This document shows positions 57,215-64,000 of a stretch of 64,000 bases of DNA, piece by piece. The DNA is taken from the NCBI GenBank assembly GCA_017519965.1, contig JAFWRK010000046.1, positions 4,890 to 68,889 on the forward strand, read 5' to 3'. Under the pieces are notes generated by a model. The model had not been told where the DNA came from and ran no database searches. It worked only from the letters and a program-made list of their open reading frames with translations. The position numbers were made by a program, and so were the translations under genes. Numbering within the stretch: position 1 is the first letter of the stretch; the number at the start of each line of letters is the position of its first letter. This stretch comes from Bacilli bacterium. Lineage in GTDB: Bacteria; Bacillota_I; Bacilli_A; RF39; UBA660.

Positions 57215-59839
57215 TTATGGAGTTACTTTTTCTTCTTCTTCTTCACCTTTAGGCTCTTCTTCAGCTTTCGGCTTTTCTTCAACAGGTTCTTTTACTGTTA
57301 CTTCAGCGCCTTCACTCTTAATTCCACTATATCCTTTATATGTTGCGACTATTTTATATGTACCGAATTCATTTGTTGCTGTATAAGTTGTTTTATCAGT
57401 CCATGTTAATAGTTTATTATTTAGATAAACATTATATCCAAATGTTCCATATTTTTCTTTTGCATATACTCCAGGATCTACTGCGTTCCATGTTAGAGTT
57501 ATCTTCTTAGTAGTTTTATCTACACTTGCTTTTAATCCTGATGGACCACTTAATGTAGCATCTCCATATTCTGTTTCAGTTGGTTCAGTACCTTTTTTGA
57601 AGTATTCATATACTGCATTAGTTCCAGGACCAGCTAATTTAGCAGGATTAGATCCCTGAGCAACTCCGATTTTAGCAACGCTAGATGGTTGTTGGAATGC
57701 CTCTCTATCTGATTCTATTGCTCCAGAGTTAACTAATGCTCTATATAATCTATCTTTTTGAATAGTTGCTGGTACATTATGTAATACATATCCTTCTGCA
57801 ACTGATTCTTTTGTTGTATTATCATATCCATACCACATACCCATTGTAGTTTTAGTTGAATATCCAATAACCCATGAATCTCTTATTGCATCTCCAGGCA
57901 TATTTAAGTTATTCATAGTTATTTCATCAAAGTTTGTTGTTCCTGTTTTACATGCTATATTTTTAGGAGTACCGTCAGTTAAAGCAACATCTTGTAATAC
58001 ACTTGATATCATAAATGCTGTTGCATCTGACATAACTCTTACTTTTTCTCCTTCGTGTTCTTTTACTTCTCCAGTTGATCTAAATTCAATTTTTTTAACA
58101 CTATAAGGTTGGTTGTAATATCCACCATTAGAGAATGCTGCATAGGCAGCTGCCATTTGTAGTGGAGATACTCCTGTAAATGCTCCAATTGCATGTGCTT
58201 CATGAATTCTTCCACTTTCTATTTCTGGCGTAATTCCTAAGGATGTTACAAATTCTACAATTTTTTCATTATCTACTTGTTGGAATGCTTTTAATGCAGG
58301 TATATTTCTTGATGTTGATAAAGCTCTTCTTAAAGTAATTGTTCCGTAGTATCCACCATCCCAGTTTTTAATTGATCTACCATTTGAATAATGATATGGT
58401 GCATCATCAAATAATGTATATGTTGACCAATCGTTATATTCTATTCCTGGTCCATAATCAAATAATGGTTTAGCAGTACTTCCTGGTTGTCTCTTTATTT
58501 GTACAGCGTAGTTATAACTATTAATTCCAGTTCTATTTCTTCCTGTACCAATAGCAAGTATAGCACCAGTTTCTGAATCAAGAACTGCTACTCCAGTTTG
58601 AACTTTATCATCTATCCATGAATAAGCTTCTCCATTTAGTACTCTGTCTACTGCATCTTGTTTTGATCTATCTAAGTTTGTATATACTTTTAATGATGTA
58701 GTATATGCATTTACTTTATAAGTATCTTTAATTTCTTTTACTACTGTATCAATATATCCTTGATATTGATTTGCTTGTTCTTCTACTGTAGCTATTAATG
58801 ATTCTACTGGTATAGAATTAGCTATTTTTTCTTCTTCGCTTGTAATATATCCATGACGTTTCATTAAGTATAATACTGTTTTTCTTCTTGCTTCTGCATT
58901 TTCTGGATGTGTATCTGGTTTATAGTATGATGGTGATTTAAACATACCAGCAATAATTGCTGCTTCACTTAATGTTAACTCTGAAACTGATTTTCCAAAG
59001 TAATGTTCACTTGCTTCTTCAACACCATAGATATTTCCACCCAAATAGTGGTTATTAACATAAAACTCTATTATATCTTCTTTAGTATAATTCTTTTCTA
59101 ATTTAAATACTGATAAATAAATATCTTCAAACTTTCTTATTATACCTGCAGTTCCTTCATCTACTTTTGCATCTGTTATTTTATTTTTAACAACCTGCAT
59201 TGATAGAGTAGAGGCACCACCAGCACTTCTATTACCAGCTAATTGTCCTAGAGTTGCTTTTAAGAATCTTGGAGCATCAAAACCATTATGTTGGAAGAAT
59301 CTTGAATCTTCTGTTGCTACTATAGCATCTATTAACACTTCAGGTAGTTCTTCGTATGAAACTTTTTCTCTCATTTCAGATCCTAGTTTAGCAAATTCAT
59401 TACCATCTTTATCATATAGAGTAGTTGTCTCTTTAGTATTAAGATCTTTTTCTCTTTCAGCATATAATGGATCAGCAATAGACTTAATATAGAATAGGAA
59501 TGCTGCAAATATTCCCATTACAATAATAAATCCAGTTAATACTAGCATTATTAATACTGTAATTACTTTCTTTTTACTTTTTCCTCTTAATTTAAGAATT
59601 ACAAATAAAACGAATAGTAGGAAACCTAAAACAAATGCTGCACCTAAAGCTCCTATAGTTCCAATTTTTAGATAAGCAAGAACTATTAATACTATATATA
59701 GAATTAAAGTAATTAATAGTATTGTGTTCTTTCTTTTTAATTTTTTCTTATTGTATACTCTTCCTTTTATATTTTTAATATTTGTTTTTTGATTTTTAGG
59801 AGAGTATTTTACCCTTTTTCTTTTTATTTCTTTTTTCAT
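57215..59839 (-). CDS. ponA: Class A penicillin-binding protein 1A
   Basis: An 874-residue bifunctional peptidoglycan synthase. A basic cytosolic start, several hydrophobic helices (residues ~40-130, more than the usual single one), the glycosyltransferase domain with ATEDSRFFQHNGFD, and the transpeptidase with Ser454 in STAKP, an SRN motif and KTGTT. After the transpeptidase there is an FN3 domain (residues ~775-860) and a Glu/Lys/Pro tail. The order recU-ponA, with a four-base overlap here, is typical of Bacilli. Confidence 0.95.
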   Translation of the reverse strand: MKKEIKRKRVKYSPKNQKTNIKNIKGRVYNKKKLKRKNTILLITLILYIVLIVLAYLKIGTIGALGAAFVLGFLLFVLFVILKLRGKSKKKVITVLIMLVLTGFIIVMGIFAAFLFYIKSIADPLYAEREKDLNTKETTTLYDKDGNEFAKLGSEMREKVSYEELPEVLIDAIVATEDSRFFQHNGFDAPRFLKATLGQLAGNRSAGGASTLSMQVVKNKITDAKVDEGTAGIIRKFEDIYLSVFKLEKNYTKEDIIEFYVNNHYLGGNIYGVEEASEHYFGKSVSELTLSEAAIIAGMFKSPSYYKPDTHPENAEARRKTVLYLMKRHGYITSEEEKIANSIPVESLIATVEEQANQYQGYIDTVVKEIKDTYKVNAYTTSLKVYTNLDRSKQDAVDRVLNGEAYSWIDDKVQTGVAVLDSETGAILAIGTGRNRTGINSYNYAVQIKRQPGSTAKPLFDYGPGIEYNDWSTYTLFDDAPYHYSNGRSIKNWDGGYYGTITLRRALSTSRNIPALKAFQQVDNEKIVEFVTSLGITPEIESGRIHEAHAIGAFTGVSPLQMAAAYAAFSNGGYYNQPYSVKKIEFRSTGEVKEHEGEKVRVMSDATAFMISSVLQDVALTDGTPKNIACKTGTTNFDEITMNNLNMPGDAIRDSWVIGYSTKTTMGMWYGYDNTTKESVAEGYVLHNVPATIQKDRLYRALVNSGAIESDREAFQQPSSVAKIGVAQGSNPAKLAGPGTNAVYEYFKKGTEPTETEYGDATLSGPSGLKASVDKTTKKITLTWNAVDPGVYAKEKYGTFGYNVYLNNKLLTWTDKTTYTATNEFGTYKIVATYKGYSGIKSEGAEVTVKEPVEEKPKAEEEPKGEEEEEKVTP

Positions 59840-60417
59840 TTTGTACCTCCAATAATTTGATCAACTATTTTTAAATAGTCAACTCTTGGGTTGTAACCAT
59901 CTTTTATTAAATATCCTTTTTTCTTAAAATAGTCTAACTCAATAGATTTTCTTTCATTAGTATTTAAGTAATCTATAAAATCTTCTGTTTTTAATAAAAA
60001 TGTTAAATTTAGTGATGTAAATCTAACTATTAAGAATGATATTCCTTTATGTCTTTTTATATTTTCAAGATGTTTAATTTGATGTGGATGTATATTACTT
60101 AATGCAAAAGATGTTTTATTTTGTGTTTCTTTTGCTTCAAAGTCAATATAATAACCTTTATATACTCCATTATAATCTGTGGTAGATGGAACTGCAAAGA
60201 AAGCCTCTTTTATTACTGTTTTATCTCTTGATGGATAATCAACTTTAGTTATCTTGATAGGGGTAGGTTTCTTATAGATATATGCTTTATCTATTTCTCT
60301 ATAATACTCATTAGTTTGATTTAGTTCATCTTCTAAATTCATACCTCTATTTTTATGACTTGTTGGAGTAGATTCTACACTTGTAGCTTTTTTCTTTATA
60401 CCATTTGGGTAGTTCAT
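59836..60417 (-). CDS. recU: Holliday junction resolvase RecU
   Basis: A 193-residue nuclease. NRGMNLEDELNQTN at the N-terminus, FFAVPSTTDYNGVYKGYYIDFEAKET with the PD-(D/E)xK catalytic cluster, and HPHQIKHL and GISFLIVRF segments match the family. It cuts Holliday junctions in recombination and chromosome segregation. Upstream gene of the PBP1A operon. Confidence 0.95.
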   Translation of the reverse strand: MNYPNGIKKKATSVESTPTSHKNRGMNLEDELNQTNEYYREIDKAYIYKKPTPIKITKVDYPSRDKTVIKEAFFAVPSTTDYNGVYKGYYIDFEAKETQNKTSFALSNIHPHQIKHLENIKRHKGISFLIVRFTSLNLTFLLKTEDFIDYLNTNERKSIELDYFKKKGYLIKDGYNPRVDYLKIVDQIIGGTK

Positions 60418-60549
60418 CTAATCACCTATGTTTAATTATACTATATATATGTTTTTTTTTCTATATAAATATATAAGTATTTTTTTATGTTTATTTGTCG
60501 ATTTCATTGATTAATTTTTTTAAACCATTAATATATAATTGGTGATAAT

Positions 60550-60666
60550 ATGAATGTTTGTGAAATTTTAAAGATATTAAATGGTATGTCAGTTAAGACA
60601 AATAATGCTTGCTTAAAGCTTGATTTCTATTATATAATAACAGGGTTACCAATTGACAAAAACTAG
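60550..60666 (+). CDS. Possible 38-residue peptide gene upstream of gpsB
   Basis: A short frame that starts behind ATTGGTGATAATATG, the same 15 bases that precede the gpsB ATG. The peptide has two cysteines and a hydrophobic end. The gpsB promoter -35 lies inside its last codons. No family recognised; the repeated leader is the only support. Confidence 0.25.
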   Translation: MNVCEILKILNGMSVKTNNACLKLDFYYIITGLPIDKN

Positions 60667-60681
60667 TTATAATGCAATAAT
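60653..60681 (+). promoter_or_regulatory. Promoter of gpsB (and possibly rnpB)
   Basis: Perfect TTGACA (60653-60658) and AATAAT (60676-60681) with a 17-base spacer. Confidence 0.65.
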
Positions 60682-60709
60682 ATTGTTATAGTTAGGGATT
60701 GGTGATAAT

Positions 60710-61060
60710 ATGTATCAGAATAAGATTTCTCTTATGCCACAGGATATTTTAAAGAAAGAATTTAAAATAGATACTCGTGGATATCGTTTAAAAGAAGTTG
60801 ATCAGTTTTTAGATATTATTATTGGTGATTATGAACAATTTTTAAATATCATTAATGGTTTGGAAAAAGAAAAGGCTGATTTACTTGCTGAGATTATGTC
60901 ATTAAAACAAGAATTACGTAATTCTCAATTAAGTATGGAAGTAGCTCGTAATTCAGAAGTTCCTGAAATGACTAATGTTGATATCATACGTAGAGTTTCT
61001 CAATTAGAGAAAACTGTTTATGGTAATAAGAGTGAATTAGAGAATAAAGAAGAGGAATAA
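60710..61060 (+). CDS. gpsB: Cell division protein GpsB (DivIVA-like)
   Basis: A 116-residue protein. The N-terminal membrane-binding DivIVA/GpsB motif (LMPQDILKKEFKIDTRGYRLKEVDQFLD) is followed by a coiled coil (QFLNIINGLEKEKADLLAEIMSLKQEL) and a short C-terminal helical domain. GpsB links PBPs to the division and elongation machinery. rnpB follows directly after the stop, as in Bacillus. Confidence 0.95.
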   Translation: MYQNKISLMPQDILKKEFKIDTRGYRLKEVDQFLDIIIGDYEQFLNIINGLEKEKADLLAEIMSLKQELRNSQLSMEVARNSEVPEMTNVDIIRRVSQLEKTVYGNKSELENKEEE

Positions 61061-61415
61061 GCAATATATATAGACAAACGCTGGAATCTTTAAGGTTCTT
61101 GAGGAAAGTCCATGCTAGCACAGACCTGTAATGGCTGTAGTGTTCGTGCTAAGGGAACAAATAACCTTAGGTAGCTTTGCTAACGGCAGTTAATAAACCT
61201 AAGTCTAATGATATGGTTTATCTATAAAGTGCCACAGTGACGATGCTTTTGGAAACGAAAGAGTGAAACGTGGTAAACCCCGCGAGCTAGAAACCCAAAT
61301 TTGGTAGGGGAGCCTTAACAAAAGAATTATAATGGAGTTAAGGACTGAGTAATCGGTAGATAAATGTTTGTTGCCTCGTAAGAGGTACAGAACATGGCTT
61401 ATTTATATATTGTTA
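61061..61415 (+). ncRNA. rnpB: RNase P RNA, class B
   Basis: Conserved RNase P elements in order: GAGGAAAGTCCATGCT near the 5' end (61102-61117), GTGCCACAGTGACGA, GGAAACGAAAGAGTGAAACG, CCCCGCGAGCTAGAAACCC, GGTAGGGGAGCC, and ACAGAACATGGCTTA near the 3' end. The ends GCAATATATA and TATATATTGT pair as helix P1. The layout is the Bacillus (class B) type. The RNA is the catalytic part of the tRNA 5'-processing enzyme. Ends approximate to a few bases. Confidence 0.95.
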
Positions 61416-61434
61416 TTAACTAGTGAGGTGAATT

Positions 61435-61908
61435 ATGAAAGATTTAGGTGCGTATTTAAAACGTGTTAGAGTATCTAATGGTGTTAATATTGCCGAAGCT
61501 GCAGAAGACCTAGAGATTTCTGTTGCTGAACTAGAAAATATAGAAGCTGGTAATGTAAAAGCATTTAAAGATTTATATGATTTAAAAGATTATATAAAAA
61601 TGTATTCAAAGTATTTAGGATTAGATTCTGATAAAGTAGTTGATGAATTTAATAATTTTTTATTTGATCATACTTCTAAGATTTCATTAGATGAGATTAA
61701 GAATGCTCAAGTAAAAGAGAAGGTAGAAGAAGAATTAAATAAGGTTAGATCTCCTTATACTATTGAAGTTAAAGAAAAATCATATGCATTACCTATTTTT
61801 TTTATAGCTGTATTAGTTATTTTAATAATACTAATTGCTATTTATGTAGTTGTGAATTCTATTCACGATGTTCCTATTAGGGTAGATGAATTATTGATAT
61901 TAAAATAA
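61435..61908 (+). CDS. rodZ: RodZ-like helix-turn-helix membrane protein
   Basis: A 157-residue protein. The N-terminal HTH (LGAYLKRVRVSNGVNIAEAAEDLEIS, ending KMYSKYLGLD) is followed by a membrane helix at ~119-141 and only a short external tail. RodZ connects MreB to the cell-wall elongation complex; in Bacillus the homologue YmfM is also next to pgsA. The periplasmic domain is nearly absent, so this is a reduced form. GAGGTGAA site before ATG. Confidence 0.85.
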   Translation: MKDLGAYLKRVRVSNGVNIAEAAEDLEISVAELENIEAGNVKAFKDLYDLKDYIKMYSKYLGLDSDKVVDEFNNFLFDHTSKISLDEIKNAQVKEKVEEELNKVRSPYTIEVKEKSYALPIFFIAVLVILIILIAIYVVVNSIHDVPIRVDELLILK

Positions 61909-61921
61909 GGAGGAGTTATTT

Positions 61922-62524
61922 ATGAATTTACCTACTAAGTTAACAGTATTAAGACTTATATTATCTGGGTTCATAGTTTTTATTTTATGTTTCCCATTTT
62001 ATATGTTCAATGTTAAGTTCCCAATTTTATATGTTGGTGGAGTTGGAATGGATATTAGATACTTAATATCAGGAGTTATATTTATCGTTGCTAGTTTTAC
62101 AGATTTTTTAGATGGTTATTTAGCTAGAAAAAATAATCAAGTTACAGATACTGGTAAAATGTTAGATGCTATTGCAGATAAAGTATTAGTTAATTCTGTA
62201 TTAATTATTTTAGCAGCTCATGCATTTATTAATGTTATTATTCCGGTTGTAATAGTTTTAAGAGATATAGTTGTTAATGCTATTAAAATGGAAGCTGCTA
62301 GTAAAGGAAAAGTAGTAGCAGCTATTAAATCAGGAAAATATAAAACAGCTACACTTATGGTTGGTATAGTTTTAACATTCTTCTATAACTTACCATTTGA
62401 GGTAATGTTTAATAAACCTATTAATGTATCTGGTTTCTTATTATATATAGCTGTTATCTTATCTATAGTCTCTGCTATACAATATTTTAATTTAAATAAA
62501 AATATTATTTTTGGAGAAAAATAA
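61922..62524 (+). CDS. pgsA: CDP-diacylglycerol-glycerol-3-phosphate 3-phosphatidyltransferase
   Basis: A 200-residue polytopic enzyme that makes phosphatidylglycerophosphate. The CDP-alcohol phosphotransferase signature D-G-x2-A-R-x8-G-x3-D-x3-D is complete (DFLDGYLARK to DAIADK). The start NLPTKLTVLRL is typical. AGGAGGAG site before ATG, 13 bases after rodZ. Confidence 0.95.
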   Translation: MNLPTKLTVLRLILSGFIVFILCFPFYMFNVKFPILYVGGVGMDIRYLISGVIFIVASFTDFLDGYLARKNNQVTDTGKMLDAIADKVLVNSVLIILAAHAFINVIIPVVIVLRDIVVNAIKMEAASKGKVVAAIKSGKYKTATLMVGIVLTFFYNLPFEVMFNKPINVSGFLLYIAVILSIVSAIQYFNLNKNIIFGEK

Positions 62525-62546
62525 TAATTCAAATTATAATTGTATG

Positions 62547-62581
62547 AAAAAGCATTTTTTGTAAAATGCTTTTTATTTTTT
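62547..62581 (+). terminator. Terminator after pgsA
   Basis: AAAAAGCATTTT / AAAATGCTTTTT stem followed by ATTTTTTTG. Confidence 0.85.
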
Positions 62582-62607
62582 TGTTAAAAATAATGTATAA
62601 AAATAAT

Positions 62608-62660
62608 AAAACACATGTTCGAAAAAAAGTGTTGCATTTTAGAAAATACTATTATACAAT
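62608..62660 (+). promoter_or_regulatory. recA promoter with a near-consensus LexA (DinR) box
   Basis: The 14 bases AAAACACATGTTCG (62608-62621) match the Bacillus SOS box CGAACRNRYGTTYG at 12 of 14 positions; the right half is perfect. A promoter follows: TTGCAT (62632-62637), 17 bases, TACAAT (62655-62660). Confidence 0.6.
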
Positions 62661-62693
62661 TAATATGTAAGTTATTTAGCTAGGAGGGTTTTT

Positions 62694-63737
62694 ATGAAAG
62701 CTGTAGAAAAAGATACGTCTAAAGATAAAGCTTTAGAGCAAGTATTAAATGATATTGAAAAACAATTTGGTAAAGGTTCAATTATGAAGTTAGGGGATAA
62801 CAAACATATGAAAGTTGATGTTTGTTCAAGTGGTAGTTTATCTCTTGATATTGCATTAGGTGTTGGTGGTTATCCAAGAGGTAGAATTATAGAAATATAT
62901 GGTCCAGAATCAAGTGGTAAAACTACTTTTGCCTTACAAGCAATTGCTGAACATCAAAAATTAGGTGGAAGAGCTGCATTTATTGATGCTGAACATGCAT
63001 TAGATCCTGAATATGCTTCTCGTATTGGTGTTAATATTGATGAGTTATTATTATCTCAACCTGATACTGGTGAACAAGCCTTAGAAATATGTGATGCATT
63101 AGTTAGAAGTCAAGCTATTAGTATTATTGTTATAGACTCTGTTGCTGCTTTAGTTCCACAAGCTGAAATTGATGGTGAAATGGGAGATTCTCATGTTGGT
63201 TTACAAGCAAGACTTATGTCTCAAGCTTTAAGAAAATTATCTGGTACTATTAGTAAAACAAATACTACTTGTATTTTTATAAATCAATTACGTGAAAAAG
63301 TTGGAGTTATGTTTGGTAATCCTGAAACTACTCCTGGTGGTAGGGCTCTTAAATTTTATTCATCAGTTAGACTTGAAATTAGACGTAGTGAACAATTAAA
63401 AATGGGTGATGGAGTAGTTGGTAATAAGACAAGTATTAAAGTTGTTAAAAATAAAGTTGCCCCTCCATTTAAAACTGCTTCAGTAGATATTATGTATGGT
63501 GAAGGTGTTTCTCGTGAAGGAGAAATAGTAGATTTAGCTACAGAAGCTGGAATTCTTGAAAAGAGTGGTGCTTGGTATGCATATCAAGGTGAAAAGTTAG
63601 GGCAAGGTAAAGAGAATGTTAAACTAATGTTAAAAGAAAATATTGAATTAAAAGAGGAACTTGAAAAGAAGGTTCGTGAATATTATGACATCTCTTTAGA
63701 TAAAGATTCTAAGAAAGAAAAAGATAATGAAAAATAG
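62694..63737 (+). CDS. recA: Recombinase RecA
   Basis: A 347-residue RecA of normal length. Walker [10 protein letters not shown] near residue 69, [10 protein letters not shown], the Walker B strand [12 protein letters not shown], loop L2 [22 protein letters not shown], and an acidic C-terminal tail. Central to homologous recombination and to LexA cleavage. GGAGGG site before ATG. In Bacillus cinA separates pgsA from recA; here it is missing. Confidence 0.98.
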   Translation: MKAVEKDTSKDKALEQVLNDIEKQFGKGSIMKLGDNKHMKVDVCSSGSLSLDIALGVGGYPRGRIIEIYGPESSGKTTFALQAIAEHQKLGGRAAFIDAEHALDPEYASRIGVNIDELLLSQPDTGEQALEICDALVRSQAISIIVIDSVAALVPQAEIDGEMGDSHVGLQARLMSQALRKLSGTISKTNTTCIFINQLREKVGVMFGNPETTPGGRALKFYSSVRLEIRRSEQLKMGDGVVGNKTSIKVVKNKVAPPFKTASVDIMYGEGVSREGEIVDLATEAGILEKSGAWYAYQGEKLGQGKENVKLMLKENIELKEELEKKVREYYDISLDKDSKKEKDNEK

Positions 63738-63801
63738 GAGGTTTAATACTTTCTTTTTTTTTTTATCTATAATATAATTGATATGATAGGAGTGCTTTGC
63801 T

Positions 63802-64000
63802 ATGAAGAGAATTATTCGACGTAATAAGACAATTTATTTAGCTTTATTTTTATTTATGGCAATAGGATTCGCTTATCTTACTAGAACTTTAGGTAATTCT
63901 GGTAATAACTTTTTAAAATCTAATGAATGGGATATTCATTTTGAAAATATTAAGCAATTAAGTTATAGTATTGAACCTACATCTCCAGCTACTATCGATA
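63802..64000 (+). CDS. Secreted or membrane-anchored protein, 3' end outside window
   Basis: The first 66 codons are visible. A basic start (KRIIRRNK) and a hydrophobic helix (residues ~10-24) form a signal peptide or anchor, followed by a short segment with NEWDIHFENI. This W-D-(I/V)-H-F-x-N-I pattern after a signal sequence recurs in Bacillota exported proteins of unknown function. AGGAGTG site before the ATG. Nothing more can be said without the rest. Confidence 0.65.
   Translation, partial: MKRIIRRNKTIYLALFLFMAIGFAYLTRTLGNSGNNFLKSNEWDIHFENIKQLSYSIEPTSPATID

Overview
The window is about 64 kb of very AT-rich (by eye), gene-dense bacterial chromosome from a spore-forming member of the class Bacilli. 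The evidence for Bacilli is a set of lineage markers and local gene orders: EzrA, GpsB directly followed by a class B RNase P RNA, the dnaD-nth-PBP1A-recU neighbourhood, Der near SpoIVA and HU, and T-box control of leuS and tyrS. Four sporulation genes are present: an alpha/beta-type small acid-soluble spore protein, SpoIVA, SpoVIF and a Cse60-like protein. Trp is encoded by TGG and TGA is a genuine stop (CYTH gene, epsilon-like gene, engB), so the code is not the mycoplasma code although composition resembles mollicute relatives. Placement near the uncultured, mollicute-related Bacilli orders is inference.

Layout. 1-7.7 kb: end of an SPFH protein, a minus-strand patatin/radical SAM/DUF1294 cluster, a VanY-type carboxypeptidase, a GH31 glycosidase and an unknown gene. 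7.7-15.4 kb: Leu T-box with a small membrane protein and leuS, Cse60, a SpoVB/MurJ-type flippase, two overlapping FemXAB genes. 15.5-25.2 kb: trmB and an envelope/coiled-coil gene run, Tyr T-box with CYTH protein and tyrS, a membrane-anchored repeat protein, a histidine phosphatase, rpsD with a leader, ezrA.

25.3-39.4 kb is the most unusual part: a compact ten-gene plus-strand operon that encodes a divergent F1-type rotary ATPase (c, b-delta fusion, alpha, gamma, beta, epsilon) together with a 1785-residue surface protein with fibronectin-type-III-like repeats, two more single-pass proteins that share its membrane-proximal ectodomain, and a polytopic membrane protein. The catalytic P-loops, catalytic Glu and Arg finger are kept, but the c subunit has Thr where the ion-carrying Asp/Glu should be, no subunit a is recognisable, and alpha has a roughly 380-residue acidic tail. 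This looks like an F1 motor uncoupled from ion transport and coupled to cell-surface proteins; that role is inference.

39.4-49.7 kb: thiI, the spore protein, then a WXG100 cluster with two cell-wall hydrolases and one degenerate CHAP protein that carry helical WXG-like N-termini instead of signal peptides, then two tandem acetate kinase paralogues, nrnA and engB. 49.7-64 kb: spoIVA, spoVIF, a SHOCT-like gene and der on the minus strand, two membrane proteins, hup, cca, dnaD, nth, PBP1A and recU (minus), gpsB, rnpB, rodZ, pgsA, recA and the start of a secreted protein. No rRNA, tRNA, CRISPR, prophage or insertion sequence was seen.
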